The notes under the pieces are model-generated. The model searched no databases, had not been told where the DNA came from, and saw nothing but the letters and a program-made list of their open reading frames with translations. From Chondrus crispus (taxonomy: Eukaryota > Rhodophyta > Florideophyceae > Gigartinales > Gigartinaceae): a stretch of 64,000 nt of DNA. Made by a program: the position numbers and the translations under genes. Below are positions 44,263-54,369 of this stretch, one piece after another; within the stretch, counting starts at the first letter, position 1; every line of letters starts with the position of its first letter. The DNA is taken from contig NW_005179087.1 of the NCBI RefSeq assembly GCF_000350225.1, positions 111,821 through 175,820 of the forward strand. The letters are read 5' to 3'.

Positions 44263-47200
44263 ATGGAAGATCAAGGAGGAGGAGGATCCATCAGAATCGA
44301 CAAACTGACGGACTCCAACTTCTACGTGTGGAAGCAGAAAATACAACTTCTGCTTGCTCTACGTGATGTTGACCAATACATCGTTGAGGGAAGAGTTCCA
44401 AGTGAGGAACGCGCGGAAGAGCGTAAGAAGTGGATCAGAGGTGACAGTAAAGCTAAAGCACTGATTGGTCTCTCCCTATCAGATGAGCATCTTGAGCATG
44501 TACGTGATGTTGATACTGCTCATGAGATGTGGGAAGCTATTGTCAACGTGTTTGAGAGGCACACTTTGCTGAACAAACTAGCTGCACGTCGTGAGTTCTA
44601 CACTGTGAAGATGCTTTCCGGTGAAAAGGTGCTTGCATACATCAATCGTGTCAAGCAGCTGGCAGCCATCCTCAAGTCAATGAGCGTAAACATCGATGAC
44701 AAGGAGATGGCCATGGCAGTGCTCAACGGTCTGCCTGCCCGTTTCGAGGCTCTAATCGTTGCACTTGATGCTCTCGGTAATGAGGAAAAGATATTCAGTT
44801 TGGACTTTGTGAAAAGTCGTCTGCTGCAGGAAGAGCAACGAGCAAACATGAAGTCTAGCTCCTCACAGACATCGGCTCTGGTTAACCGTGCCCCGAACAA
44901 TCGGGACATAAATGATTACAAATGCACGAACTGCGGTCATACAGGCCATACGGCAACCCGCTGCTGGGGAAAGGATTTGAATGGGCGTCGCCCGGCTCCT
45001 CCTAGCGGATATAAACCGCGTATGTCTCAGCGGAAACAATCTGCATTTGTCACACAGAAACCTGATCCCGACATGGTTGTAAACAGCGTCGACTTCACAT
45101 GTCTGATGTCGAAAGCTTCGCACACGAACGATATGGAGATGTTGCCTTCGTGGCTCGTAGATTCAGCTTGTACAGCTCATATTACATATGACCGATCTTT
45201 GTTTGCATCGTATGAGCCACTTGAATCCGCCTCTGTTCAGATGGGAACCAAGGCTAGTGCAAAGGTTGCCGGCCGTGGTGACGTTCACTTGAAGTTAAAT
45301 GTGAATGGCCGCATCGAACCGTGCAAGTTGACGGATGTATTGCACGTTCCGGACTTTGCGTTCTCTCTGCTCTCTGTCAGTCGAATGACTGAACTTGGAC
45401 TGAAAGTTGGGTTCGAAAATGGAAAATGCATGATCAGACGAGGCTCAACTGTAGTGGCGACTGCGACGTTGGTTGGAGAACTTTACGTTCTCGACATCGT
45501 CAGTGACATCGGATCTGCACATGCTGCCACCCTGCAAACGTGGCATGAGCGCTTTGCACATGTGCATTCTCAAGGTATTGCTTCGATGATTCGTGACAAT
45601 GTGGTAAGTGGAGTCAAACTACTTGGTAATGAGGCTAACAAAATCAACAATACTCACAATGATTGCATCTCTGAAAAATGTTCTGCGTGCGTCTACGGCA
45701 AAGCCACTCGATCTGTGATCCCAAAAGAGCGGTCCTCGAGGCGAGCATACTTCTGTCTAGACTTAGTTCACTCTGATGTTTGTGGCCCCTTAGAGGTGCA
45801 GTCCATTGATGGTGCCAAGTACTTCATTACCTTCATAGATGATCACTCAAACTGGTCAGTAGTGTACCCTATGCACCATAAATCAGAAGCATTTGAACGA
45901 TACAAAATGTTTGCACAACTTGCTCAGACTCACACTGGTCGCAAGATCAAAGTGCTTCGCACCGATCGAGGTGGTGAGTATCTGTCCACGGAGTTTAAGT
46001 CTTTTCTGATTGCAAATGGTACTCAGCATCAGATGACGACCGCGTACACACCGGAGCAAAATGGCGTCGCCGAACGACTGAACAGAACTTTGGTAAACTT
46101 GGTGCGCTCCATGCTAGCGCACAAGAAAGTTACAAAGGGGTTCTGGGCAGAAGCACTTGCCAATGCAGTGTACGTTCGAAATCGAGTCACGTCACGTGCC
46201 ATTCCCCCCAAGATGACCCCCTACCACTTATGGATGAAATCTGTGCCAAATGTTGGTCATTTGCGTGTTTTCGGTTCAAAGTGTTGGTATACATTACCAA
46301 AACACAACATCCAGAAACTTGACGCCCGTGCAAAGGAGGCAATGTTTCTGGGGTATGCTGAAAATACGAAAGCTTACAAGTTGTGGGATGGTGATTTGCA
46401 CAAAGTGATCGTATCCAGAGATGTTACTTTTGACGAGTCCACGGGAGGCAAATCTGGTGAACCGATGGATACAAACGAGGAGGCTACAACTGATGATGAC
46501 ACAATCAACTTGAACATCGATGAGGAAGTTGCAGAAAATGATGCAGTGGCATCAGAAGCATCATCGCCGGATGAACAACAAGACTCTGATGAATCCTCCA
46601 ACTCCTCCCCAACTCCAGGGGAGGACGAAACTACCGAAACAGTTGAGCAACACGTAGTTGAGGAAGAAACTATTGATCCGCCAACTAATCTCCGTCGGTC
46701 CACTCGCATTCGCAAAACGCCTGGGGCGTGGTGGGCAGCAGCTTTGGTGACTGCTGGACTCCTTAGCCACGCCCATGTGATAACGGAAATCCCAAACTCG
46801 TACAAGCAAGCTATGGATTCTCCAAAAGCTCGCTTCTGGCAGAAGGGCATCGACAAAGAACTTGCTTCACAACACAAAAACAAAACATGGACACTTGTTC
46901 CAAGATCTCAAGCATCAAACGTCCTGACGTCCAGGTGGGTTTTCGGAGTGAAGCAACTTCCTGACGAGTCCGGAAAATTGGTCGAAACTGCAAAGGGACG
47001 TCTTGTGGCACGAGGCTTTCAACAAGTAGAAGGCATCGATTACACTGAAACTTTCGCCCCTGTCATCAAGTTCACAACTATCCGTCTGCTGCTGGCACTG
47101 GTTGCGCACTTTGACCTTGAGCTGCATCAGATGGACGTGGTGACTGCCTTCCTCAACGGTGAACTTCACGAAGAAATCTACATGGAGCAACCTGAAGGAT

Positions 47201-48381
47201 GCATCGACAAAGTCAAACCTGATTCGGTGTGTAAACTTTTGAAAGCAATCTATGGTCTTAAGCAAGCCCATCGCCAATGGCATAGTAAGATCGATGAGTT
47301 TCTGATCACTGAACTTGGTTTCAACACTACACGCAGCGACCCATGTCTTTACATTCGACGTCAAGGCAATGTCATCATGATTATCGCGTTGTACGTGGAC
47401 GATCTGCTGCTAGCTGGAAGTGACTTGGAGGCCATATTATGGATGAAAAATGAACTCAACAAACGATTCGATATGAAAGACCTTGGCGAGGCGAAGACTT
47501 GTATTGGTCTAGAGATCGACCGTATACGTTCTAAACACGTCCTGACCGTCACGCAGTCGAAGTATGCCCAAGCAGTACTGAAACGGTTCAAAATGTCGGC
47601 ATGCAATCCTTGCGTTACTCCGATGGAACAGTCTCCACATTTCACAATGCAAGTGGCCGAAACTGGCACTGATGACAACCCATGCTTTGAACCATATCGT
47701 CAGGCCATTGGATGTCTAATGTTCCTAATGGTCGGGACCCGCCCCGATATTGCGTATGCCATTGGAAAGTTATCTCAACACTGTGCCGACCCTCACGAGT
47801 CGCACTGGTCAGGTGTGAAACGTGTTTTGAGATACTTGCGTGGGTCCCAGCATCTTGGAATAGTGTTTGGTAAAGATGATCTTGGTACGGAACTTCATGG
47901 GTATAGCGACGCAGATTGGGGTGGATGCCTTGAATCACGGAAATCAACGAGTGGGTACGTGTTCAAGCTTTGTGATGGGCCTATCAGTTGGGCTTCCCGG
48001 AAACAAACAGTAGTTGCAAAGTCTACTTGTGAGGCAGAATACATCGCACTCAGTGAAGCATGCAAAGAGGCTGCGTGGCTTCGACGCTTCCATGCTGATG
48101 TACTTGGTGCGAATTCGGATCCAACAATTCGCGTTGGATGTGACAACGCTGGTACGATTGCGTTTGCTCAGAACGAATCTACAAATCGTCGCAACAAGCA
48201 CATTGATATTACGTATCATTTTGTTCGAGATGCGGTGCAGCGAAAACTGGTCACATTGTACCATTGTCCGACAACAGAAATGCCAGCCGATATGCTGACC
48301 AAACCACTTGGTCGCGTGCTGTTTGAAAAGTTCGTGGGCATGGTTGGGCTTTCCGAGTGCAAAGCTGCCCAAAGCATGTGA
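44263..48381 (+). CDS. gag-pol: CopA Gag-Pol polyprotein, intact (beta)
   Basis: 1372 residues. Gag has NFYVWKQKIQLLLALRD. The CCHC knuckle is C221-C224-H229-C234 and the protease D300 lies in VDSACTAH. The integrase HHCC region starts at H428 and the triad is D505, D568, E604 (62- and 35-residue spacings, D,D35E). A chromodomain-free acidic linker (about 720-800) is followed by RT with YGLKQAHRQW and YVDD 1044-1047, then RNase H to the C-terminus. ATG 44263 is preferred over the upstream in-frame TTG because MEDQ is conserved in all copies. Expression probably needs leader splicing or reinitiation, since the zinc-finger ORF lies upstream on the same transcript. Confidence 0.92.
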   Translation: MEDQGGGGSIRIDKLTDSNFYVWKQKIQLLLALRDVDQYIVEGRVPSEERAEERKKWIRGDSKAKALIGLSLSDEHLEHVRDVDTAHEMWEAIVNVFERHTLLNKLAARREFYTVKMLSGEKVLAYINRVKQLAAILKSMSVNIDDKEMAMAVLNGLPARFEALIVALDALGNEEKIFSLDFVKSRLLQEEQRANMKSSSSQTSALVNRAPNNRDINDYKCTNCGHTGHTATRCWGKDLNGRRPAPPSGYKPRMSQRKQSAFVTQKPDPDMVVNSVDFTCLMSKASHTNDMEMLPSWLVDSACTAHITYDRSLFASYEPLESASVQMGTKASAKVAGRGDVHLKLNVNGRIEPCKLTDVLHVPDFAFSLLSVSRMTELGLKVGFENGKCMIRRGSTVVATATLVGELYVLDIVSDIGSAHAATLQTWHERFAHVHSQGIASMIRDNVVSGVKLLGNEANKINNTHNDCISEKCSACVYGKATRSVIPKERSSRRAYFCLDLVHSDVCGPLEVQSIDGAKYFITFIDDHSNWSVVYPMHHKSEAFERYKMFAQLAQTHTGRKIKVLRTDRGGEYLSTEFKSFLIANGTQHQMTTAYTPEQNGVAERLNRTLVNLVRSMLAHKKVTKGFWAEALANAVYVRNRVTSRAIPPKMTPYHLWMKSVPNVGHLRVFGSKCWYTLPKHNIQKLDARAKEAMFLGYAENTKAYKLWDGDLHKVIVSRDVTFDESTGGKSGEPMDTNEEATTDDDTINLNIDEEVAENDAVASEASSPDEQQDSDESSNSSPTPGEDETTETVEQHVVEEETIDPPTNLRRSTRIRKTPGAWWAAALVTAGLLSHAHVITEIPNSYKQAMDSPKARFWQKGIDKELASQHKNKTWTLVPRSQASNVLTSRWVFGVKQLPDESGKLVETAKGRLVARGFQQVEGIDYTETFAPVIKFTTIRLLLALVAHFDLELHQMDVVTAFLNGELHEEIYMEQPEGCIDKVKPDSVCKLLKAIYGLKQAHRQWHSKIDEFLITELGFNTTRSDPCLYIRRQGNVIMIIALYVDDLLLAGSDLEAILWMKNELNKRFDMKDLGEAKTCIGLEIDRIRSKHVLTVTQSKYAQAVLKRFKMSACNPCVTPMEQSPHFTMQVAETGTDDNPCFEPYRQAIGCLMFLMVGTRPDIAYAIGKLSQHCADPHESHWSGVKRVLRYLRGSQHLGIVFGKDDLGTELHGYSDADWGGCLESRKSTSGYVFKLCDGPISWASRKQTVVAKSTCEAEYIALSEACKEAAWLRRFHADVLGANSDPTIRVGCDNAGTIAFAQNESTNRRNKHIDITYHFVRDAVQRKLVTLYHCPTTEMPADMLTKPLGRVLFEKFVGMVGLSECKAAQSM

Positions 48382-48383
48382 TC

Positions 48384-48392
48384 GAGGGGAGG
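48384..48392 (+). promoter_or_regulatory. Polypurine tract (beta)
   Basis: GAGGGGAGG between the stop codon and the LTR. It sits in the loop of a hairpin formed by 48373-48384 (AGCATGTGATCG) and 48406-48417 (CGACCACATGCT). Confidence 0.75.
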
Positions 48393-49656
48393 TATTGAAA
48401 ATGTGCGACCACATGCTGTTATCTGAAAAGGTCAAAATCGAGTGACACGTGTACATGACTGCACGGTCCGGGCGCTCTTACCCATATAACGACATGACAC
48501 GTGTAAAATCCCAGATTTTGGGGTTCCGGGGACGAAAGTGGCCTCTCGGAGGGTCATGCAAATTTGCATAGTTTTGCCAAGTGGAACCTTGGCCCGTAGC
48601 ACTATAGACTACACAGGAAATACTGCAATTCTATTGGCCCTCAGGTCTAATGCTGCAAATCTATTGGTCGAGCGTTGTCCACGTGTGCGTCATTGGCCTT
48701 GTGATGTACTTTAAATGGCCTGTATATGCCATAATTACGTTGTTTTGGGGGTTTCAAGTGGTTTGCCATGGTTGTAATGGGTAATTGCATGGGGCCCCCG
48801 GGCGGGACACATGTATCCCGTGTACACATGTACACGTCGCCAGGTGGATTCGTGTACGTACACATGTACACGCATCCAGGTGTATGCACATGAGGGTTTA
48901 CAGTTTTACAGTGTCAGACTGTTTGCGATCCTGCGCGTGTCCGAGTACAGTACATGTGAATCAAAAGTACAACAAGTACTTGTGGCGAGAGGAATACAGT
49001 TGTGCGATTATTCTGTGTACGCGTCACGCTGTATGCGAGTCTTGCGTGAGCATGCGCCGTTGCACTGTGCTCTCGTCATGGTGCGCCGTTGGATGCAAGT
49101 TCATGACAGTACTCGTGTGATTTACATGTATTCTCATGTGAGTTGTGTAGAAAGTCTGGATGCACATTGTTATAACTTGCCATAATTATCTGACAGTGCT
49201 TGGCGAAATTAGTAAGGTGAGAAACAAGGATACGTATGGCGATTGTGATATGAAAGACGTTTGCGTTGTTGGAAATAGACAAGTGCCAAGTTGTTCGTTG
49301 CACAACAATGAAGTCTGGCATGACTGGATGCAGATTAGTAAGGTGTGAAACAGTTGCATGCATAGGGCCATGGTTTACAGTCATTTGGAATGTGTAGAAA
49401 TAGTTGTGAGCTAATAGTTACGAATCGATTCGTAAGGTGGAAATCGAACAGTATGGTCGGGCCACAAGAGGACTGCGCTTGGTTGCGCATAGTAGAGTAT
49501 GGTTTACTGGGAGTCGGAGTAGAGCGATAGTGTAGCACTCGAGGTGTATAAGTATCGCAGGAAAACGGCTTCAAAGTAAACCTCGGCACCAACTCCTTCA
49601 CTCACACACATCAACCTGCCCTCCTTCTTTCCCTTGCCCCTCCGAACCTACCATTA
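48393..49656 (+). repeat. CopA 3' LTR (beta)
   Basis: 1264 bp, TATTGAAAATG...CCATTA, followed by TAGTT. Confidence 0.9.
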
Positions 49657-49663
49657 TAGTTAC
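49657..49663. repeat. Right-hand target duplications TAGTT and GTTAC (overlapping)
   Basis: TAGTT (49657-49661) closes the beta insertion. Overlapping GTTAC (49659-49663) closes the earlier alpha insertion and continues into the CopB leader. Confidence 0.75.
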
Positions 49664-50203
49664 CCACACCGCCGACGCACCTCCCGAAGGCAGAGTGCGG
49701 ATCGACTAGACCAGTACACTGTGATCCTCCCCGAGGATCAGTAATTCGTCTCTCGACGATTCTTGGTCGGACCCTCGCTCAAGTCAGATTTCCAATGGCA
49801 CAAGCCTTTCACCAAGAGCGAGGGTATCGGCAGCTACGACGATTACCGGCGTGATCGAAGGGCAGTCTTCTTGGATTGATATGGTACGTTGGCGACTACG
49901 GACTACACCCACAGCTCACACAACGATTGCCAAGACCAAGCTGCAACAGACAGGAAGAAGATCCACCAAGTTGAAACGACAGCAGGTAGACGGAGACGAA
50001 CGACCAAGATGATAACGACAGCAAGTAGACGGCGATAGAACAAAACAAACGACGGCGGCGATGAAAACGGCGGCGGAAACGACAGCAGAAACCAAAACGA
50101 GAACGACAGCGGAGACCAAAACGAGAACGACAGCAGAAACAAACACAAAAACGGCAGCAGAAACTGAGAACGAGCACTCACACAGCGGAATAATAACGTT
50201 GAA
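49662..50203 (-). other. CopB leader, PBS-proximal part (host)
   Basis: Continuation of the leader interrupted at 23564. The GTCGTT-rich segment lies at about 49890-50170, and the GATCCTC hairpin near 49720-49742. Confidence 0.8.
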
Positions 50204-50217
50204 CTGGGCCCATAACC
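50204..50217 (-). other. Primer-binding site (half initiator tRNA-Met)
   Basis: Reverse-strand GGTTATGGGCCCAG next to the CopB LTR. Confidence 0.85.
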
Positions 50218-51157
50218 TACTGGAAGGTCAGCGGGGCAAAGGGAAATCGAAGGACGGTTGATGAGGTGAAGTTGAAGGATTGGGGTACCGATTTACTTTG
50301 AGTCGCCAACTTCTGGCGCTACTTATACACTTCTGCAATCTTCTAGAACTCTACTACCAAACACTACGACACACATACTACAAATGTATTGGCTCTAACA
50401 CATGTGCCCGTCTTGCTACTCAGCCAAACTGGCTATGGCCCAACAAACATAACAGAAAACCGCCTTACGAATTACCACTGTCATGACAGAGAAATTAGTA
50501 AGGCAGTACAACAAAGCACAGCAAAGCACAAATTCCCTTACTATTCCAAATCCAGCGTGGCACAAATTCGTAAGGCACGTTTACAGCTCACACGTTGCCT
50601 TACGAATTCAAATCAATCCTGCGAGGACTGTTTACAGCGCACACGTTGCCTTATGAATCTGAATCTCTCGTGAGGTCCTGTCCACTGTCAATTACAACAG
50701 TGCACATTTCGCCTTACGAATTGAAAACTCGCGCAACGGTATCTTTGTGTCCTGCTGTACCCGTGCTGCACTCCATGGACGCCGTAAACCTTTGGCACGT
50801 GCCAGGCACCCGCCACCAAGGTTCTACACTTTGTCTGTAAGACTGCAGGCGTACTGTTCGCGTCCGACAGTGTAATGGGGACATGTGTCCAGGTCATACA
50901 CGTGTCGGGCGAAGAAAATGAAACATTCTCAGATTGTACTGTACACCGCAACCGTGTACATATTTCACACGTGTACAGGTTGAAAACCAAACTTGCTCCT
51001 GAAGTACTGTAGAGTGCAACCGTGTACAGAAATCACACGCGTACACGTTGAAAATCAAACTTGCTCAGCTCGTCACGCAGAGTGTTTTTGATTTTACACG
51101 TGTCATACCTGTCGTTGTGTGTCATGCATATCAGCATGTGGTCGTAGAATTACAACA
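50218..51157 (-). repeat. CopB 5' LTR (host element)
   Basis: 940 bp, in element sense TGTTGTAATTC (51157) to TTCCAGTA (50218). The 3' end of the same host body (21207) carries a CopC-type LTR instead, so the host is a mosaic. Confidence 0.85.
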
Positions 51158-54100
51158 GAATCGACATGTGGGATGCATGACATTCCTGCACATGAAAAAG
51201 ATTCAATCAGCTCTGACGTTGGCGTTGTATTGCTCGGTGGCGACAATGAGAATGAAGCCGATACCCCAAATGCTAATGAAGTTGGGTCGGAAGAGGATGA
51301 AATTTTAGGGGAGGTTATTGAAAACGAGGACACTCACTCTGTAGGTGAGAATGATAAAGATGATATATCACCTCCCGTCGAAACTCCGAATGTCACCCCT
51401 CCAACTCCGACTCCAGCTGTACGAAGATCGTCTCGAATCAGTAGTATTGAAAAGGTGCAACCACATGCTGTTATCTGAAAAGGTCAAAATCGAGTGACAC
51501 GTGTACATGACTGCACGGTCCGGGCGCTCTTTCCCATATCACGACATGACACGTGTAAAATCCCAGATTTTGGGGTTCCGGGGACGAAAGGGGCCTCTCG
51601 GAGGTTCATGCAATTTTGCATAGTTTTGCCAAGTGGAACCTTGGCCCGTAGCACTATAGACTACACAGGAAATACTGCAATTCTATTGGCCCTCAGGTCT
51701 AATGCTGCAAATCTATTGGGCGAGCGTTGTCCACGTGTGCGTCATTGGCCTTGTGATGTACTTTAAATGGCCTGTATATGCCATAATTACGTTGTTTTGG
51801 GGGTTTCAAGTGGTTTGCCATGGTTGTAATGGGTAATTGCATGGGGCCCCCGGGCGGGACACATGTATGCCGTGTACACATGTACACGTCGCCAGGTGGA
51901 TTCGTGTACGTACACATGTACACGCATCCAGGTGTATGCACATGAGGGTTTACAGTTTTACAGTGTCAGACTGTTTGCGATCCTGCGCGTGTCCGAGTAC
52001 AGTACATGTGAATCAAAAGTACAACAAGTACTTCTCGCGAGAGGAATACAGTTGTACGATTATTCTGTGTACGCGTCACGCTGTATGCGAGTCTTGCGTG
52101 AGCACGCGCCGTTGCACTGTGCTCTCGTCATGGTGCGCCGATGGATGCAAGTTCATGACAGTACTCGTGTGATTTACATGTCTTTTCATGTGAGTTGTGT
52201 AGAAAGTCTGGATGCACATTGTTATAACTTGCCATAATTATCTGACAGTGCTTGGCGAAATTAGTAAGGTGAGAAACAAGGATACGTATGGCGATTGTGA
52301 TATGAAAGACGTTTGCGTTGTTGGAAATAGACAAGTGCCAAGTTGTTCGTTGCACAACAGTGAAGTCTGGCATGACTGGATGCAGATTAGTAAGGTGTGA
52401 AACAGTTGCATGCATAGGGCCATGGTTTACAGTCATTTGGAATGTGTAGAAATAGTTGTGAGCTAATAGTTACGAATCGATTCGTAAGGTGGAAATCGAA
52501 CAGTATGGTCGGGCCACAAGAGGACCGCGCTTGGTCGCGCATAGTAGAGTATGGTTTACTGGGAGTCGGAGTAGAGCGATAGTGTAGCCCTCGAAGTGTA
52601 TAAGTATCGCAGGAAAACGGCTTCAAAGTAAACCTCGGCACCAACTCCTTCACTCACACACATCAACTTGCCTTCCTTCTTTCCCTTGCCCCTCCGAACC
52701 TACCATTAAGTAGACCTCCCGGATCATGGTGGAGGAGCAACTTTGCAGCTGCTCCTCTTTCACATGCGCATGTCGCTATTGAAGGTCCCAAGACTTTCAA
52801 ACAAGCAACCCACGGTCCTAGAACTGCATTCTGGCAAACCGGCATTGACAAAGAACTTGCATCGCAGACTAAGAATCAGACCTGGAAACTTGTTCCTCGA
52901 TCTGAGGCGTCAAACATCTTGACATCTCGATGGGTTTTCAATGTCAAGCAACTGCCTGATGCAAATGGCAATATAGTTGAAAGTGCAAAAGCCAGACTTG
53001 TTGCGCGTGGATTCCAGCAAGTGCAGGGTCTTGACTATACTGAGACATATGCCCCTGTCATAAAGTTTACGACTATTCGTCTACTTCTTGCCTTAGTTGC
53101 TCATTACGACCTTGAACTTCATCAGATGGATGTCGTGACTGCGTTTTTGAACGGCGACTTGGATGAAGACATCTACATGGAGCAACCCGAAGGCTGCGTT
53201 GACAAAAGCAAAAGTGATCACGTGTGTAAACTTTTGAAAGCACTTTACGGTCTTAAACAAGCACCTCGTCAATGGCATACCAAAGTGGATGATTTCTTAC
53301 TCGGTGAATTGGGATTTGAGACTTCACGTAGTGATCCGTGCCTCTACATTAAACGCATTGGTAACACTATCATGCTAATTGCACTTTATGTCGATGACTT
53401 GTTGCTCGCTGGTAGTGATATCGATGCCATCAAATGGATGAAGGGGGAGCTTAACAAACGGTTTGAGATGAAAGACCTTGGTGAAGCAAAAGTCTGCATT
53501 GGTCTTGAGATTCAAAGAGATCGCACTATCAAGACATTGAGTCTCACTCAAACTAAGTATGCATCAAATGTGCTTGACCGTTTTAAAATGTCGACTTGTA
53601 ACCCTTCTCTGACTCCAATGGAACAAGGTCGCAAAACCACGAATTCTATCGAAAACGACTCCGAAACAAAGGCACCGTATCGTGAGGCAGTCGGTTGCCT
53701 TATGTACTTGATGGTTGGCACTCGTCCAGACTTGGCATACGCCATTGGAAAGCTTTCCCAACATTCTGCCAACCCATGTGAGTCACACTGGGCAGGTGTA
53801 AAACGAGTAATGCGATACGTGCAAGGGACTCGAAACTTAGGAATCGTGTTTGACAATAAATCCAAATTGCCGGAGTTGCTCGGTTTCAGTGATGCTGACT
53901 GGGCCGGTTGTTCAGACTCTCGCAAGTCGACCAGCGGATATGTTTTCAAGTTCTGTGGTGGAGCTATCAGTTGGAGTTCCCGGAAACAGACTGTGGTTGC
54001 GACTTCGACGTGTGAAGCTGAGTACATTGCACTATGTGAAGCGTGTAAGGAGGCGACCTGGTTGCGTCAAGTTGTTGCTGATGTCCTCGGACTTGATTCT

Positions 54101-54358
54101 GATCCCACGATCATGATGGGGTGTGACAATGCAGGGACGATTTCGTTTGCACAGAATGAATCGATCAACCGTCGCAACAAACATGTTGATGTAAAATACC
54201 ACTACGTACGAGATGCTATTAAGAGAAACATTGTGTATTTGTCGCATTGTCCGACCACTTCGATGCCTGCGGATATCTTAACCAAAGCACTTGGGCGAAT
54301 TCTATTCCAGAAGTTTGTAGAACTTCTAGGGCTTGCAGTGTCCAGTAAAAGCATGTGA
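51158..54358 (+). pseudogene. CopC pol: linker, RT, RNase H, split by a solo LTR
   Basis: Two parts of one frame: 51158-51444 (acidic linker, VETPNVTPPTPTPAVRRSSRIS) and 52714-54358 (SWWRSNF, TSRWVFNVKQ, SAKARLVARGFQQ, LHQMDVVTAFLNGDL, YGLKQAPRQW, LYVDDLLLAG, RNase H GFSDADWAGCSD and CEAEYIALCE, ending KSM stop). Precise loss of the LTR and one AGTAG copy would rejoin the frame. Gag, protease and integrase are missing because the CopB LTR cuts the body at 51157. The RT/RNase H part itself has no stop or frameshift. Confidence 0.88.
51445..52708 (+). repeat. Solo CopA LTR with AGTAG target duplication
   Basis: A 1264-bp LTR without internal sequence, flanked by AGTAG at 51440-51444 and 52709-52713. 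It is the clearest definition of the CopA LTR ends (TATTG...CCATTA) and of the 5-bp target duplication. It was probably formed by LTR-LTR recombination after insertion in the CopC pol. Confidence 0.92.
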
Positions 54359-54369
54359 TCGAGGGGGAG
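54359..54369 (+). promoter_or_regulatory. Polypurine tract (CopC)
   Basis: GAGGGGGAG directly before the LTR start TGTTGG. It is bracketed by the inverted arms 54350-54361 and 54383-54394. Confidence 0.75.

Larger units (their letters stand above)
41778..49656 (+). mobile_element. Complete CopA element (beta), structurally intact
   Basis: 7879 bp with 5' LTR 41778-43041, PBS 43042-43055, TCGTTC-rich leader, spliced zinc-finger gene, uninterrupted Gag-Pol 44263-48381, PPT 48384-48392 and 3' LTR 48393-49656, flanked by TAGTT. Both LTRs share a private CTTGTGGCGAGAGG variant but differ at roughly ten positions by eye, so it is not a very recent insertion. This is the best reference copy for the family. 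Confidence 0.9.

Noticed and set aside
46374-46883. Antisense ORFs of 149-170 codons opposite Gag-Pol
   Set aside because: Shadow frames of a strongly coding strand. No motif was recognised and they break in decayed copies together with pol.
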